Of a stretch of DNA of 64,000 nucleotides, positions 22,939-34,670 are shown one piece after another. How positions within the stretch are numbered: the stretch's first letter is position 1; every line of letters starts with the position of its first letter. The notes beneath the pieces are model-generated. The model saw nothing but the letters and a program-made list of their open reading frames with translations, was not told the DNA's origin and did not search any database. Source of the DNA: Craterostigma plantagineum (taxonomy: Eukaryota; Streptophyta; Magnoliopsida; Lamiales; Linderniaceae); contig JAPQWV010000017.1 of assembly GCA_027422505.1 (NCBI GenBank), positions 15,873,501 to 15,937,500 on the forward strand, written 5' to 3'. The position numbers and the translations under genes are program-made.

Positions 22939-24589
22939 AATATAGATACATACTTGTATATTGGTGATTACCGAAGGATAAGAATGGTTGGAGGAAAGTA
23001 ATAAATACATACACTAGGGACGAACATTACTTGCCCCATGAGGTAAGATTTGTCACCTAGCTACTTGTCAAAGTACATGAGTTAATATATATCTCTAAGT
23101 AAAAGAAAACGTAAGTAAAGGAGGAACAAGAAAGGAATAGAAACCGAGAGAAACGCAGGGTTTCGACCAAGAACAGATTCAAGATAGAAAACTTTATAAC
23201 CAATCTCAGGATGTGAGGTAGGTGAAAATATTTATCTACAACATGATCAATGTTTTTATGATGCTAATGTCGTTTAATGCCTTTTATATGGATGGCATTA
23301 TTTCTGTGAAGGTTTCAAAGTGCTTAGGTGATTACACGTAAATTAGTTTTTGTTATTTTGGAAATATGTTTTATGTGACTATTGTGTGCTTCAGATGATT
23401 CGTATGATTTTATACATGTGTAAGGTCAAAATTTTGTAAAGTTTCGTGCCTTAAGTGATTGCTATATGTTTCATATTAACATATGTTAATGGCAAATATT
23501 TGTGTGAAGTCTCGGTGACCTTAAGTGTTAGAGTTAAAATTCTAGATCTTAATAGTTCTGCTAAGTGCATATTGGTATTCATGAAGGTATGATTTCGATA
23601 ATAGAACTGGTATGACACATTCTAAGGGTGAGAAGTGTAATATAATGTTGGGGTTTTAACGATTATTGAGTGTATAAAATATATTTAGGGTTTCTTATTA
23701 AGAAAGTTTCAACTAGTAATGCTTTCGGCATAACGTCTATATTAAAATCTATTTTAGTACAGATCATATTTAATGAGAAAAGGATGTCAATGGAAAATAA
23801 TAAAATGTTTCTTAATTTAACATGCAAAAGCATGCATAGGTGTAAATAATATATCTATATATATATATATATGATCACATGTGTGTGTGAGAGCAATTTC
23901 ATTTAGAGGAGTTCACTAAAAGTAAGAAAAAGGGAGGAATTTCGTTGGATAGCTATGTCCATTTGCATACATGTTTACTAGTAATATATTAGGTGAGGGA
24001 GACAATTTTCTTTACTTAGTATAAGGGGAAAAGGATGGGTAACAAATCGACAGCAGTGATTCATTATATATTATTCAAAGAAACAAAAGAACGAAGCTTT
24101 AGAATTGATTTTTCTCAAGTGTCTATTCCGGAAGGAATACATGTAGGTATTTTTTATAAACATTCTTTCAAAATATATATATGTGCATGATTTATATTGT
24201 CACTAATTGAATAGGTGACAGAGATACTATAAGATTTCGAAGGTTCGGCAGTCTATAATTCGAGAGATATATTTTAATTTGTCAAAGCTACGGAGGTTAG
24301 GTAGGTGAAACTCACCTACGGCACGTAAACATTATGTGCTTATATGATTATATGGTTTAGTGATTTACGTGATTTACATGTATTAAATATTCTCCATGTT
24401 ATTATGTATATGTGTTACTTGCATTGCACTTGCATACCACGTCAGTGCGAGGGAGTCGAGTACCGTGCGGAACGGTAACGTTTGGGATGTCGATGGGATG
24501 TGTAGGTTATTACGTTGGGCAGCGGGGAACTCGGGTGCGTGCTAACTTTAACGTGACCTGAATTGGCCACCCGAGCGTATGAGGTGTCG

Positions 24590-24805
24590 AGTGACGGGAT
24601 GTGTTGCGACATTTATAGGACATTTCGAGTATATGGCGACTCTAACGAGACCTGAGTATCTTAACCGCTCTAATGAGACTTGAGCGGGATATGCGACTCT
24701 AACGAGACCTGAGTAGCCACCACTCTAACGAGACTTGAATAGGATATTACATTCTAACGTGACCTGAGTGGGAACCTATTCTAATGAGACCTGAGTGGGA
24801 TATTA
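24590..24805 (+). repeat. Minisatellite CTCTAACGAGACCTGAGT inside 5' LTR
   Basis: Diverged copies of TCTAACGAGACCTGAGTGGG. The partner LTR has the same array at about 32520-32692. Confidence 0.8.
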
Positions 24806-25263
24806 GAACTTAATGTCGAGTAGAGTGGGGTGTTGAGACGTGTTAGTGCTGAGATTACTAGAGACGAGTCGAGTGTGCATTGGTGAGGTGTTTTTGTTTG
24901 GGAATGGGGTTGAGCGCACATTGCATACATGCATGTTTCATCTACTGGGCAAGGAGCTCAGTTTACGTGTTGTAGGTACATACGAGTCCGGCGTTGATAC
25001 GCGTTGCGACTAGGCGGGCTGTTGGCGGTGACTCCACGGACTTTTGAGGGCGGGGCGGTACATGGATGCGACCTGTGGAGGGACGTTAGGATTTTTAATA
25101 TTTTGATATTTTAGGGCTACGGCTTGTGTAAATATACGACTATGTAGACGATGTTTATTTTGATATATTTTATTTAAGAATAAATTTAATTAGACGAGTC
25201 TTCCGCGACTTACGTTGTGAAAATCCGCCAAAATATTTATTAGAAAATGAGGGTCGTTACAGG

Positions 25264-25275
25264 TGGTATCAGAGC
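25264..25275 (+). promoter_or_regulatory. tRNA-iMet primer binding site
   Basis: A perfect TGGTATCAGAGC directly downstream of the 3.6 kb LTR. It fixes the element's 5' end. Confidence 0.95.
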
Positions 25276-25423
25276 TTAGGTTAGAGGTTCTGTAGACTGT
25301 CCATGTACTGTCGCTCAAAAGTCTGGAGGATCAGCCTTGTCTATAAGTTTTACGGTAAGATGTGATTATTTGCTTAACATGATTTATTTGCTTGTGTGGC
25401 TACTTGTAGATAATAGTGATAAA

Positions 25424-26380
25424 ATGATGAGAACACGTAGAGAGCACGTAGGCAGTTTGAGTCGCAGGGACGAATCTCCTGTGCATGAACATGACTCGAC
25501 GATTATGAGACTTACCGAACTGATCCAGCGACAATCGGATCAGATTAATAATCTTATCCAGCACCATGTTTCCTCCACAAACCAACCGTCTCCTCAGCCT
25601 GAACGTATAGAGAACATAGGGGAACGTTTCCAGAAATCGAATCCTCCTATTTTCGAGAATGCTATCGATCCTACCGTGGCCGAGGATTGGCTACTAACTG
25701 TCGAGGACATGTTCCCCTACAGTAGAATCCCCGAAAACGAGAAAGTGTTATGCGCTGTCTCTATGTTGCGCGGGAACGCAAGGTTTTGGTGGGACATCGT
25801 CAAAATATTGGAGGACCCGATGACTGTGACGTGGGAAAGATTTAAAGAACTGTTCCGCGACAAGTATTTCACGACTTACGATCGAACCCGCAAGATGAAC
25901 GAATTTATCAACCTCAAACAAGGCGAAAAATCCATCGCGGAATATATCCACAAGTTCGAGGAATTGTCCCGCTTTGCCCCGCATATGGTGTCGAACGATG
26001 CTTTAAAGATAGAACGATTCCAAGTAGGTCTCAAACCTGAGATCTACCGGGACGTTAGTATGGCAGGAACGCGAGGAGTAGCGTTTGCTCAAGTGGCGGA
26101 ACGAGCAATGATTGCAGAGCAGGCGGAATCCCAAATTTTGGCAGCTCAGGAGGCAAAGAATAATATTCATAACCATCAAGGAAACGGAAGTAATCGGAAA
26201 CGACAGTATTTTGAGGTAGACCCCATTAGCAATCAGAATTACCGCCAGGGGCAACAAAATTTACGACAGAGACCAAACCTAGGGGCAACTAATTTTCCAT
26301 TTCGACGCCCAACTGTTAATCCCCAATGTCCACAATGCGGCCGATACCATACCGGCGTTTGCTTCGGAGCCGGAACCTAA
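25424..26380 (+). CDS. Ty3/gypsy Gag (nearly intact)
   Basis: I place the start at the MMRTRREHVG methionines at 25424; codons back to 25337 look like leader. The N-terminus has HDSTIMRLTELIQRQSDQI. A Retrotrans_gag core follows (PTVAEDWLLTVEDMF, MLRGNARFWWDIVK, WERFKELFRDKYF, EYIHKFEELSRFAPHM, FQVGLKPEIYRDV). A basic Gln/Asn-rich linker leads to a zinc-knuckle stretch, CPQCGRYHTGVC. It forms the particle and binds element RNA. About 319 codons are open without a stop, unusual here. The frame ends at 26380 by a frameshift within the nucleocapsid; a second knuckle (CGKLVHVVKDC) follows in another frame. It could still act if pol is supplied in trans; expression is unknown. Confidence 0.88.
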   Translation: MMRTRREHVGSLSRRDESPVHEHDSTIMRLTELIQRQSDQINNLIQHHVSSTNQPSPQPERIENIGERFQKSNPPIFENAIDPTVAEDWLLTVEDMFPYSRIPENEKVLCAVSMLRGNARFWWDIVKILEDPMTVTWERFKELFRDKYFTTYDRTRKMNEFINLKQGEKSIAEYIHKFEELSRFAPHMVSNDALKIERFQVGLKPEIYRDVSMAGTRGVAFAQVAERAMIAEQAESQILAAQEAKNNIHNHQGNGSNRKRQYFEVDPISNQNYRQGQQNLRQRPNLGATNFPFRRPTVNPQCPQCGRYHTGVCFGAGT

Positions 26381-26982
26381 TTTCAACCTGCGATGTTAAG
26401 TGTGGAAAGCTAGTGCATGTTGTCAAAGATTGTCAAGAATATCGTCATAGAAACCCAACCCAAACGCCAGTACGACCTCCACTGGCACCACCTCGGTGTA
26501 TGCTCTAACAAGCAAAGAAGAAGAACCAAACCAATCAATGATGACAGGTATGTTGAAATGCTTAATTATAAGTGTATCCACCCCTATATTAGTTGATTCC
26601 AGAGTCGTTTATTTGGGTCGAATAAATATGTGACTTGAAAATGATTCCTGCTCTATCTAAGTACAATCATGTACCATCGTTTTCTGACTTGCTCACTGTC
26701 AGAGTTGCGCAGCAGAAGCGTGGTGAAAATAGGAATAATTATGCCTGAAGGACGTAGAAAATAGATGGACGAGCCTAGTCTTAGGAGATTTGTGGATATT
26801 AGGGAACTAACCATTAGCATGAGCCACACAATTAAAATGTGTCGCCGAAATTCAATGCTGAAGGTAGTGATAGATTCTACCTTAATAGGGTATGAACAGA
26901 TTAGAAAATAGGAGAAATCGTTACCCGGAATTTCACCAGTTGGTGAATTTCGGGGGCGAAATATTTTTTAAGGGAGGCAGAA
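26381..26982 (+). pseudogene. Second zinc knuckle, protease start and deleted pol, ending in polypurine tract
   Basis: After gag: CGKLVHVVKDCQEYRHR (second knuckle, degenerate), a proline-rich linker, then MMTGMLKCLIISVSTPIL VDSRV. The last part corresponds to the start of protease, with the DSG active site now DSR. About 350 bases of unassignable sequence follow. Then the very end of pol appears (RYPEF-like, then TTTCGGGGGCGAAATA). AAGGGAGGCAGAA (26970-26982) is the polypurine tract before the 3' LTR. RT, RNase H and integrase are absent, so roughly 3 kb was deleted. Confidence 0.8.
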
Positions 26983-28437
26983 TGTAATACCCGTAAAAGT
27001 TTAATACGGGATTACGGTGTAGTTAGAAGAATACTTATACAACTTAAAAATGTTGATATATTTAATAGTGTAGAAATCCCAAACTTTTCGTGGCTATTAT
27101 GATACATACATATATATATATATATATAATAATGTTAGTAATAGCTAGGTGATAAGGATGGTTATGAGAAATAAATAAAATAAATTGAATTTGGAAAGCC
27201 TAAAGTTTTCAAAAGACATTACGGAACCCTAAAGTTCTCGATAACAATATCACATGTAAATGATTAGGTTTACCTACTCTATACTTACTCCAACACACAT
27301 ATATAACAATTAATATTCCACAAAAGTTTTGAGAAGCTAAAGTATAGAGACAAAGGGGTTAAAACCAACAAAATATTAAACTTTGAGTATGACATTTACT
27401 TGCTCTTAACCAAAAAGCTTCTTTGTATCTTGTTTGAGTATAATGATTACACATAAATGATAAGAAAGGTACAAGTTTTCGTGGGCTCAAACATGTTGTG
27501 TGGGAAGTTAACGTGTAGTATTTATCATACACATATAATATAGATACATGTATATTGGTGACTAACGAAGGATAAGAATGGTTGGAGGAAATCAATAAAT
27601 ACATACACTAGGGACGAACATTACTTGCCCCGTGAGGTAAGATTTGTCACCTAGCTACTTGTCAAAGTACATGAGTTAATATATATCTCTAAGTAAAAGA
27701 AAACGTAAGTAAAGGAGGAACAAGAAAGGAATAGAAACCGAGAGAAACGCAGGGTTTCGACCAAGAACAGATTCAAGATAGAAAACTTTATAACCAATCT
27801 CAGGATGTGAGGTAGGTGAAAATATTTATCTACAACATGATCAATGCTTTTATGATGATAATGTCGTTTAATGCCTTTTATATGGATGGTATTATTTCTG
27901 TGTAGGTTTCAAAGTGCTTATGTGATTACACGTAAATTAGGTTTTGTTATTTTGGAATAATGTTTTATGTGACTATTGAGTGCTTCAGATGATTCGTATG
28001 ATTTTATACATGTGTAAGGTCAAAATTTTGTAAAGTTTTCGTGCCTTAAGTGATTGTTATATGTTTGATACTAACATATGTTTATGGCAAATATTTGTTT
28101 GAAGTCTCGGTGACCTTAAGTGTTAGAGTTAAAATTCCAGATCTTAATAGTTCTGCTAAGTGCATATTGGTCTTCATGAAGGTATGATTTCGATAATAGA
28201 ACTATTATGACACATTCTAAGGGTGAGAAGTGTAATATAATTTCGGGGTTTTAACGATTCTTGAGTGTATAAAATATATTTAGGGTTTCTTATTAAGAAA
28301 GTTTCAACTTGTAATGCTTCGGCATAACGTCTATATTAACATCTCTTTTAGTACAAACATATTTAATGAGAAAAGGATGTCAATGGAAAATAGTAAAATG
28401 TTTCTTAATTTAACATGCAAAAGCATGCATACGTGTA

Positions 28438-28496
<59 letters not shown>

Positions 28497-28918
28497 CACA
28501 TGTGTGTGTGAGAGCAATTTCATTTAGAGGAGTTCACTAAAAGTAAGAAAAAGGGAGGAATTTCGTTGGATAGGTATGTCCATTTGCATACATGTTTACT
28601 AGTAATATATTAGGTGAGGGAGACAATTTTTTTTACTTAGTATAAGGGGAAAAGGATGGGTAACAAATCGACAGCTGTGATTCATTATATATTATTCAAA
28701 GAAACAAAAAAACGAAGCTTTAGAATTGATTTTTCTCAAGTGTCTATTACGGAAGGAATACATGTAGGTATTTTATAAACTTTCTTTCAAAATATATATA
28801 TGTGCATGATTTATATTGTCACTAATTGAATAGGTGACAGAGATACTATAAGATTTCGAAGGTTCGGCAATCTATAATTCGAGAGATATATTTTAATTTG
28901 TCAAAGCTACGGAGGTTA
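26983..28918 (+). mobile_element. Gypsy 3' LTR, first part
   Basis: TGTAATACCCGTAAAAGTTT matches the 5' LTR from its first base. It lacks the 670-base insertion of the 5' LTR and has a longer TA run at 28441-28492. It is split at 28918 by a solo LTR with duplication GGTTA and resumes at 32195. Confidence 0.93.
28441..28493. repeat. TA microsatellite in 3' LTR
   Basis: About 26 uninterrupted TA units. The same site in the 5' LTR (about 23850-23870) is much shorter. Confidence 0.95.
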
Positions 28919-31900
28919 TGTAGCACCCGGGTCCTCGAAAATAGTAAGGCCAATAAATTTGCACAAAAGGTTGACCACAATTATGTGCTTTTCATGCATT
29001 AATTTTGTGCTTATACGACTTACATGAAGTTTCGTATGGTAAATTACGTGCTTTGGTGATCTTGCGAAATTTGGCCAATTAAATTGTACCAAGTGACCCT
29101 CAATTTATTGGGAATATTCAAAAATAGGCTAAGCTTAGAAGTTGAGGCCCAAAACGAATTAGGTTAATGGGCCAAGCCAAGGGTTGAGGCCCAAAACATT
29201 TAGAAATGACCTTAGGAACAACTTTCCTTAATCTATGGGATATTTTCGTCAATTACATCCCATCACCATACTTTAAAAAGATAACATTTATCTAAAAAGC
29301 ACTTCAAGCCCGTAAACCCCATTGATAAGGAACGAACTCATGTTTAAGCAAGGGAGAAGGAAGAGCCGAGTAGAAATCATCCAAGCTTGAACTAGGTACA
29401 AGTTCTCACCCTAATTTTCGTATCCTCGTTTAAGTGATAGTACACTTTGAAGAATTCAAGCTCGGGAATACATATCATGTGTAAGGTGGTTGTGCGACTA
29501 TAAATTCCCCAAAACCTGTTCTAACCTCGACTTTGTGACTTTAGACCCATAATAACATGTCTTAGGAACTATTAGGTACGAAAATTAAGTTTAGGTTGGC
29601 ATTGCCTTGCTAAGCTCGAAAGATAGGATTTAGGGGTTTGTATCAATCTTCAACAAGTTCTTAGAAAAACAGCTTTTAAATCTTTAAGCATAGAGTTTTG
29701 CGAATTAGAAGTTGTTTTGGCAAGCTTGGGATTTCACGAATTGAGTTCATTTGGCGAACTCGGGATCGCGAACTGTAGGAGAGACGAGGTTCGCGAATTC
29801 CAATCTATGTCGCTTGCATGGGCTCGCGAATTGGTGTTTTGTGGGTTCAACATATCGCGAACCCTAGTTTTGCGAAGTGGTATTTCGCGAATCATAACCC
29901 TCGAACTAAGAGTCGAGATGTTTCGCGAATGGAGGCTTTGCGAATTGAGGTTCGCGAATCAAGGGTAGTTGGCGAGCTTAGCATTTGGCGAACTCTAAAC
30001 TTTGCGAACTCAGACATGGAATTTGGCGAATCCTATTTTGCGAAACCTAAGCCGCGAACCTGAAGAACTTTGTGAACTCGAGTTTTGCGAACTCGGTTGG
30101 CGAATAAAGGATTGGCGGACCACTTCGCGAATGGAAGGAAATTTGGCGAGCTCATGTACTTCGCGAATTCATTCCGCGATCTCACTTCGCGAAGTGTTTG
30201 TAAGGCGGGCCACCTCGCGGGCCGTGCCCATTTCGCGAACTCACCAACTTCACGGGTTGGAGAGGTTTGCGAACCCTAGTTCGCGGAACACATACAAAGC
30301 TTCGCGAACTAAATGGACCTTGCGAATCGATCATTTGGCGAACCCTAAGTATTATAGATAGCATACTTCGCGAACCCTAGTTTTAAGATTACAATTCGCG
30401 AACTATAAAATAAGGATTTCGCACACGAGTTTGCGAGGTGTAGACTTCGCGAATTAGAACACCACGAATTGAACCGCTTAGATGAAACGATTCAAGTTAT
30501 AAATTTGCCTATCGCCTTTTGAGGAAAAATATTTTCGCACCATTTAATCAGAAAAATATTCCGATTCCAATGAGCATAGGTTCTTTCAACGCCCGATCAT
30601 AATTTGCCTATCGGTGTCCTCACGGCCAATTTTCGGTATAGGTAGACGTTGCATTCGATAGAAATTTGGAATAAAAATTATGTAGTTGATATAAAATAAT
30701 TGATGGACTGACTTTATAGCCTTGGCCGGTTTAAAGGACGAAATTTTAGGAATTTCACTATACCGGCTAGCAAATAGTTTAAAGACGAATTTCGTACGCC
30801 TCTCGAACTACATAAGTTCGCGATATAACCTCATGAGTCAATAGCAAGTTAGTGAACTATATAAGTTCACGAATCATATGAGGCTAGGATTAGTTCACGA
30901 GTCAGGCAGAATTCACGGGTTTACAAGTATCCCGAGCTATAAGTCGAAAATTAGTTCGAAGTATTAAAAATTAGCGAATTAGCTGGCCAAGTAATTGGAC
31001 AAAGTACTGATACCATTGCTTGTTGCGTAAGGTCAAGAACTATGGGAGTTCACCGAACCAGTGGCCAGAAATCTACGGACGCCAAGTAAGTAGAAATCCA
31101 ACTACAACACATAACTTGTGTGCTATATGTATATGTGACTATATGCCCACGTGGTTTCATGATTACGTGAATTAATCGTTACGCTTCATGTGGTAAGCAT
31201 AAGTTGCATTTGTTTGCATATGCATGCTCATGTGCACGCACGAACTCATGGGGAAGGGTCATGGGATAGAGTGTGCATGGTGATATGTCGCTTGTACGCG
31301 ACGAGGACTTGGCGATGTGGGCAATGTGTCGACTCATAGTTGAGTCAGGGGCTGTCTACTATGCTACCAGGGCGGCGTTTAGCGTCGTCGTACTATTATT
31401 GTAAATATATGTTGGTATCCTATGGATAGGATTTGGGCATGGCCCGTGGCGGTAAGGTGCGACCTGGAGGGTGCGACCTGAGGGGGTAAACGGCACAGGG
31501 TGGAACCTTGGTGTAGGCGACCTCAGCGTGTGCTACCAGCGTGAGCGACCGCCAGACAGTCGGGGACGACCGGGTTCATATGGCGACCTAGGGGAACGAT
31601 GTGCATCCTAGGGTTCGGCCATCCGGCGTGGACCGCTGTCGTATTGTCCTGAGGGACGTGAGCTCTTGTGGTGCATAGTAAGATTAGACGAGGGCCCTAA
31701 GTATTACTAGTACGAGTACTAGGTGCATCGGCGTGGAATGCCCTTGCGAGTGTAATATGCATCGGCGCAGATCGCCCTTGCTTAGAAATTTATGCATTGG
31801 CATGATTTCTGCTTACTGAGCCTCGGTGGCTCATTCTTTTATGTTATGTGTTGTAGGCGCCAGCGGCACGGTACGTGGTCGCGTTAGTTGACAAGGCCGA

Positions 31901-32194
31901 TCTTTTGGAGCTTCGCGCTGCTTTTGGGGTGGACGTGTGTGTATGGATGACGACCTGTGAGGCCGGGCGCATAAGAGACTTTTGATGTGCCGTCACACGA
32001 AGAGCCACGTAGTTAGGTCTAGGGTGTAGCTTATAGACCTGACATGTATTCTCTTGACGTGTACAGAACTTCGTTCCATTATATGATTGGAAAAAGAAAA
32101 ATTTATACGTGTTTTTGGTGCACTTCACTACTCACAACTCGCTAGGCACATAGGAATGCGCTAGAATAGGCAGTCAGGAAGTTGGGTCGTGACA
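28919..32194 (+). mobile_element. Solo LTR (3.3 kb) with target duplication GGTTA
   Basis: Starts TGTAGCACCCGGGTCC and ends GGGTCGTGACA, with GGTTA at 28914-28918 and 32195-32199. The host LTR's partner copy at about 24293-24310 reads CGGAGGTTAGGTAGGTG without interruption, which is the empty site. It is homologous end to end to 2232-5238, but its palindrome array is longer. No PBS, polypurine tract or coding region is attached, so it is a recombined solo LTR. Confidence 0.96.
29690..30490. repeat. TTCGCGAA palindrome array inside solo LTR
   Basis: Dense copies of TTCGCGAA, TTTGCGAA and TTGGCGAA, with the motif constant and the spacers unrelated. The apparent frames at 29717-30361 arise from it and have no domain. 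Confidence 0.87.
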
Positions 32195-32692
32195 GGTTAG
32201 GTAGGTGAAACTCACCTATGGTCGTAAACATTATGTGCTTATATGATTATGTGGTTTAGTGTTTACATGTATTAAATATTCTCCATGTTATTATGTATAT
32301 GTGTGACTTGCATTGCACTTGCATACCACGTCAGTGCGAGGGAGTCGAGTACCATGCGGAACGGTAACGTTTGGGATGTCGATGGGAGGTGTAGGTTATT
32401 ACGTTGGGTAGAGGGGAACTCAGGTGCGTGCTAACTCTAACGTGACCTGAATTGGCCGCCCGAGCGTATGAGGTGTCGAGTGATGGGATGTGTTGCGACA
32501 TTTATAGGACATTTCGAGTATATGGCGACTCTAATGAGACCAGAGTAGCTTAACCGCTCTAATGAGACTTGAGCGGGATATGCGACTCTAACGAGACCTG
32601 AGTAGCCACCCACTGTAACGAGACCTGAATAGGATATTACATTCTAACGTGACCTGAGTGGGAACCTATTCTAACGAGACCTGAGTGGGATA
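32195..32692 (+). mobile_element. Gypsy 3' LTR, second part, truncated
   Basis: Continues the 26983 LTR after the solo LTR: GGTTAGGTAGGTGAAACTC through the minisatellite to CCTGAGTGGGATA. It then stops abruptly at gypsy integrase sequence read on the opposite strand. The last part of the LTR (about 450 bases present in the 5' LTR) is missing. Confidence 0.88.
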
Positions 32693-34265
32693 ATTTAGTC
32701 CCCAAAGCTTTTTGTAAGCTCATCCAGAATTGGGACAGAAATCTCGAATCTCGATCTGAGACGATTGATATCGGGATCCCATGGAGTCTCACTATTTCTT
32801 GGATGTACAACTCTGCATACTTCTCCATGGAGTCTGATTGATTGGTAAGAAATGGGCAGACTTAGTCAATCTGTCGATAACCACCCAAATTGCATCATGA
32901 CCTTTTACAGTCTTCGGTAACTCGACGACGAAATCCATTGTTATGTGGTCCCACTTCCACTCGGGTGTTGTCAAAGGTTGCAACATTCCTGTCGGTCTAT
33001 GATGTTCTGCTTTGATATGTTGACAGGTCAGACATCGATTTACGAATGCAGCAACATCCTTCTTCATTCCTGGCCACCAATAATTCGTTCGTAAGTCTCA
33101 ATACATCTTCGTCGTACTGGGATGTACCGAGTAGATCGTCGTATGCACCTCGGTCATCAAGGTTCAGTGGATGTCTTCGTCTTTAGGCACATACAAACGA
33201 CTACGTAGGCTTCCGTCTTCTCGAAATTCAAACTCTGACGGAACATCTGTATCTTGTTCATCTAGAATCCTCACATACAATTCATCCTCTTTTTGCGCCT
33301 CGAGAATCCGATCTAACAGCATCGGCTTGAGTGTTAACGCTACTAATTTTGCTTCAATCTCTCCAAAGTTGATTACCTCAACTCCGAGTTGGCACAATTT
33401 CATATTTACGGCTTTTCGACTCAGAGCATCTGCGACTACGTTAGCTTTCTCTAGGTGATAACTTATTACGCAGTCGTAATCTTCACTAATTCGAGCCATC
33501 GTCTTTGCCTCATATTCAACTTCTTCTGTATGAAGAAGTACTTCAGGCTCTTATGATCCGTAAAGATCTCGCACCTTTCTCCGTACAGATAGTGTCGCCA
33601 TATTTTAAGAGCAAACACTACTGCAGCGAGTTCAAGATCATGGGTGGGGTAGTTCTTCTCATACGGTTTCAGTTGCCGGGAGGCATAAGCGATTACCTTC
33701 CCGTTCTGCATACGCACCCCAAACCGTTTTTCGAGGCATCGCTATATACCGAAAATCCTTCAGTACCCGAAGGTATTGCTAACACTGGAGCAGTCGTCAG
33801 TCGTTTCTTTAGCTCTTCAAAACTCTGCTCACATCCTTCTGTCCACTTGAATGCAACATTCTTCTTCGTCAAATTCGTAAGTGTCGAGGCTATGCTGGAA
33901 AAATCCTTAAAGAACTTTCGATATCCAGCAATCCCTAGAAAACTTCTAATTCCGTGGGAGTGGTCGGTCGCGGCCATTTATCTATTGCTTCAATCTTACT
34001 GGGGTCTACTGAAATTCCGCTTCCCGAAATGATATGCCCCAGAAAAGCCACTTGTTCCAAATAGAATTCACACTTCTTAAACTTGGCGAATAGTTGCTTC
34101 TCCCGAAGAATTCTAGGAACTGTTCTCAAGTGTTCTTCGTGTTCCTCCTTCGTCTTAGAGTAAATGATGATATCGTCAATAAGGACTATAACAAAGCGGT
34201 CAAGAAATTCCTTAAACATCCGGTTTATCAAATCTATGAAAGCAGCTGGGGCGTTTGTTAGCCCG
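32693..34265 (-). pseudogene. Ty3/gypsy pol fragment: RT, RNase H, integrase (minus strand)
   Basis: Read downward from 34265: RT palm from [36 protein letters not shown] (active-site DD kept, first residue Leu) and [19 protein letters not shown]; RNase H with [33 protein letters not shown] and [15 protein letters not shown]; a linker with YHLEKANVVADALSRKAVNM; and integrase with [43 protein letters not shown] and [10 protein letters not shown]. It ends before the catalytic Glu. Several frameshifts occur. The 5' side is cut by a LINE at 34266 and the 3' side by the LTR above. It may belong with the leader and LTR at 35478-36180. Confidence 0.9.
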
Positions 34266-34670
34266 GCGGCGGGATCCTCTAATTGCCTTCTTTGCGATGA
34301 AGATGCTGTGGAGACTACTAGGAATATTTTCTTTGAGTGCGCTTTCTCAAGGCGATGCCTCCGCCTGACTCGGGAACACTTGCGTTTCGGCTGGCCTCTA
34401 GGGGACTGGTTGGAGGGCATTCGCTGGGCGGCTCGACGCTGGCGGAATGGGCACTTAGCTTGGCTGGGTCCACGACACGTGCTTGCCTCCCTGGTCTACC
34501 ATCTGTGGGCTGAATGCAACAGGAGACGGCACGACGGTAGACGACGAACACCTAGCCAGATTGTCTCTGAGATCGAGGCTCTGCTTTGCTTGCGTCTTTC
34601 CACTATCTCGCAGAAATACAGCTTGCAACTGGAGGCGATGCGTCGGGTTTGGCGTATTCTCTGGTCTTAA
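34266..34670 (+). pseudogene. LINE ORF2 C-terminus (zf-RVT domain), 5' truncated
   Basis: The plus strand reads [40 protein letters not shown] and YSLQLEAMRRVWRILWS, then stop. It is the zf-RVT region at the end of plant LINE ORF2. The Cys/His pattern (C-x2-C...H/N...C) is visible, although one His position reads Asn. It is the only coding part of this truncated copy. Confidence 0.9.

Larger units (their letters stand above)
21659..25261 (+). mobile_element. Gypsy 5' LTR, 3.6 kb, plus strand
   Basis: It starts TGTAATACCCGTAAAAG and ends GAGGGTCGTTACA, three bases before a perfect PBS at 25264. Its partner LTR begins at 26983 with nearly the same sequence. It includes a TA-rich microsatellite around 21785-21860, a 670-base insertion at 22267-22938 missing from the partner, and a CTCTAACGAGACCTGAGT minisatellite near 24590-24800. 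A candidate transcription region lies after 24890. Such length fits Tekay/Del chromoviruses (inferred). Confidence 0.93.

Noticed and set aside
29717..30361. Plus-strand frames of 60-120 codons
   Set aside because: Same motif-array artefact as at 3.0-3.6 kb; sequence differs from that copy in every frame.
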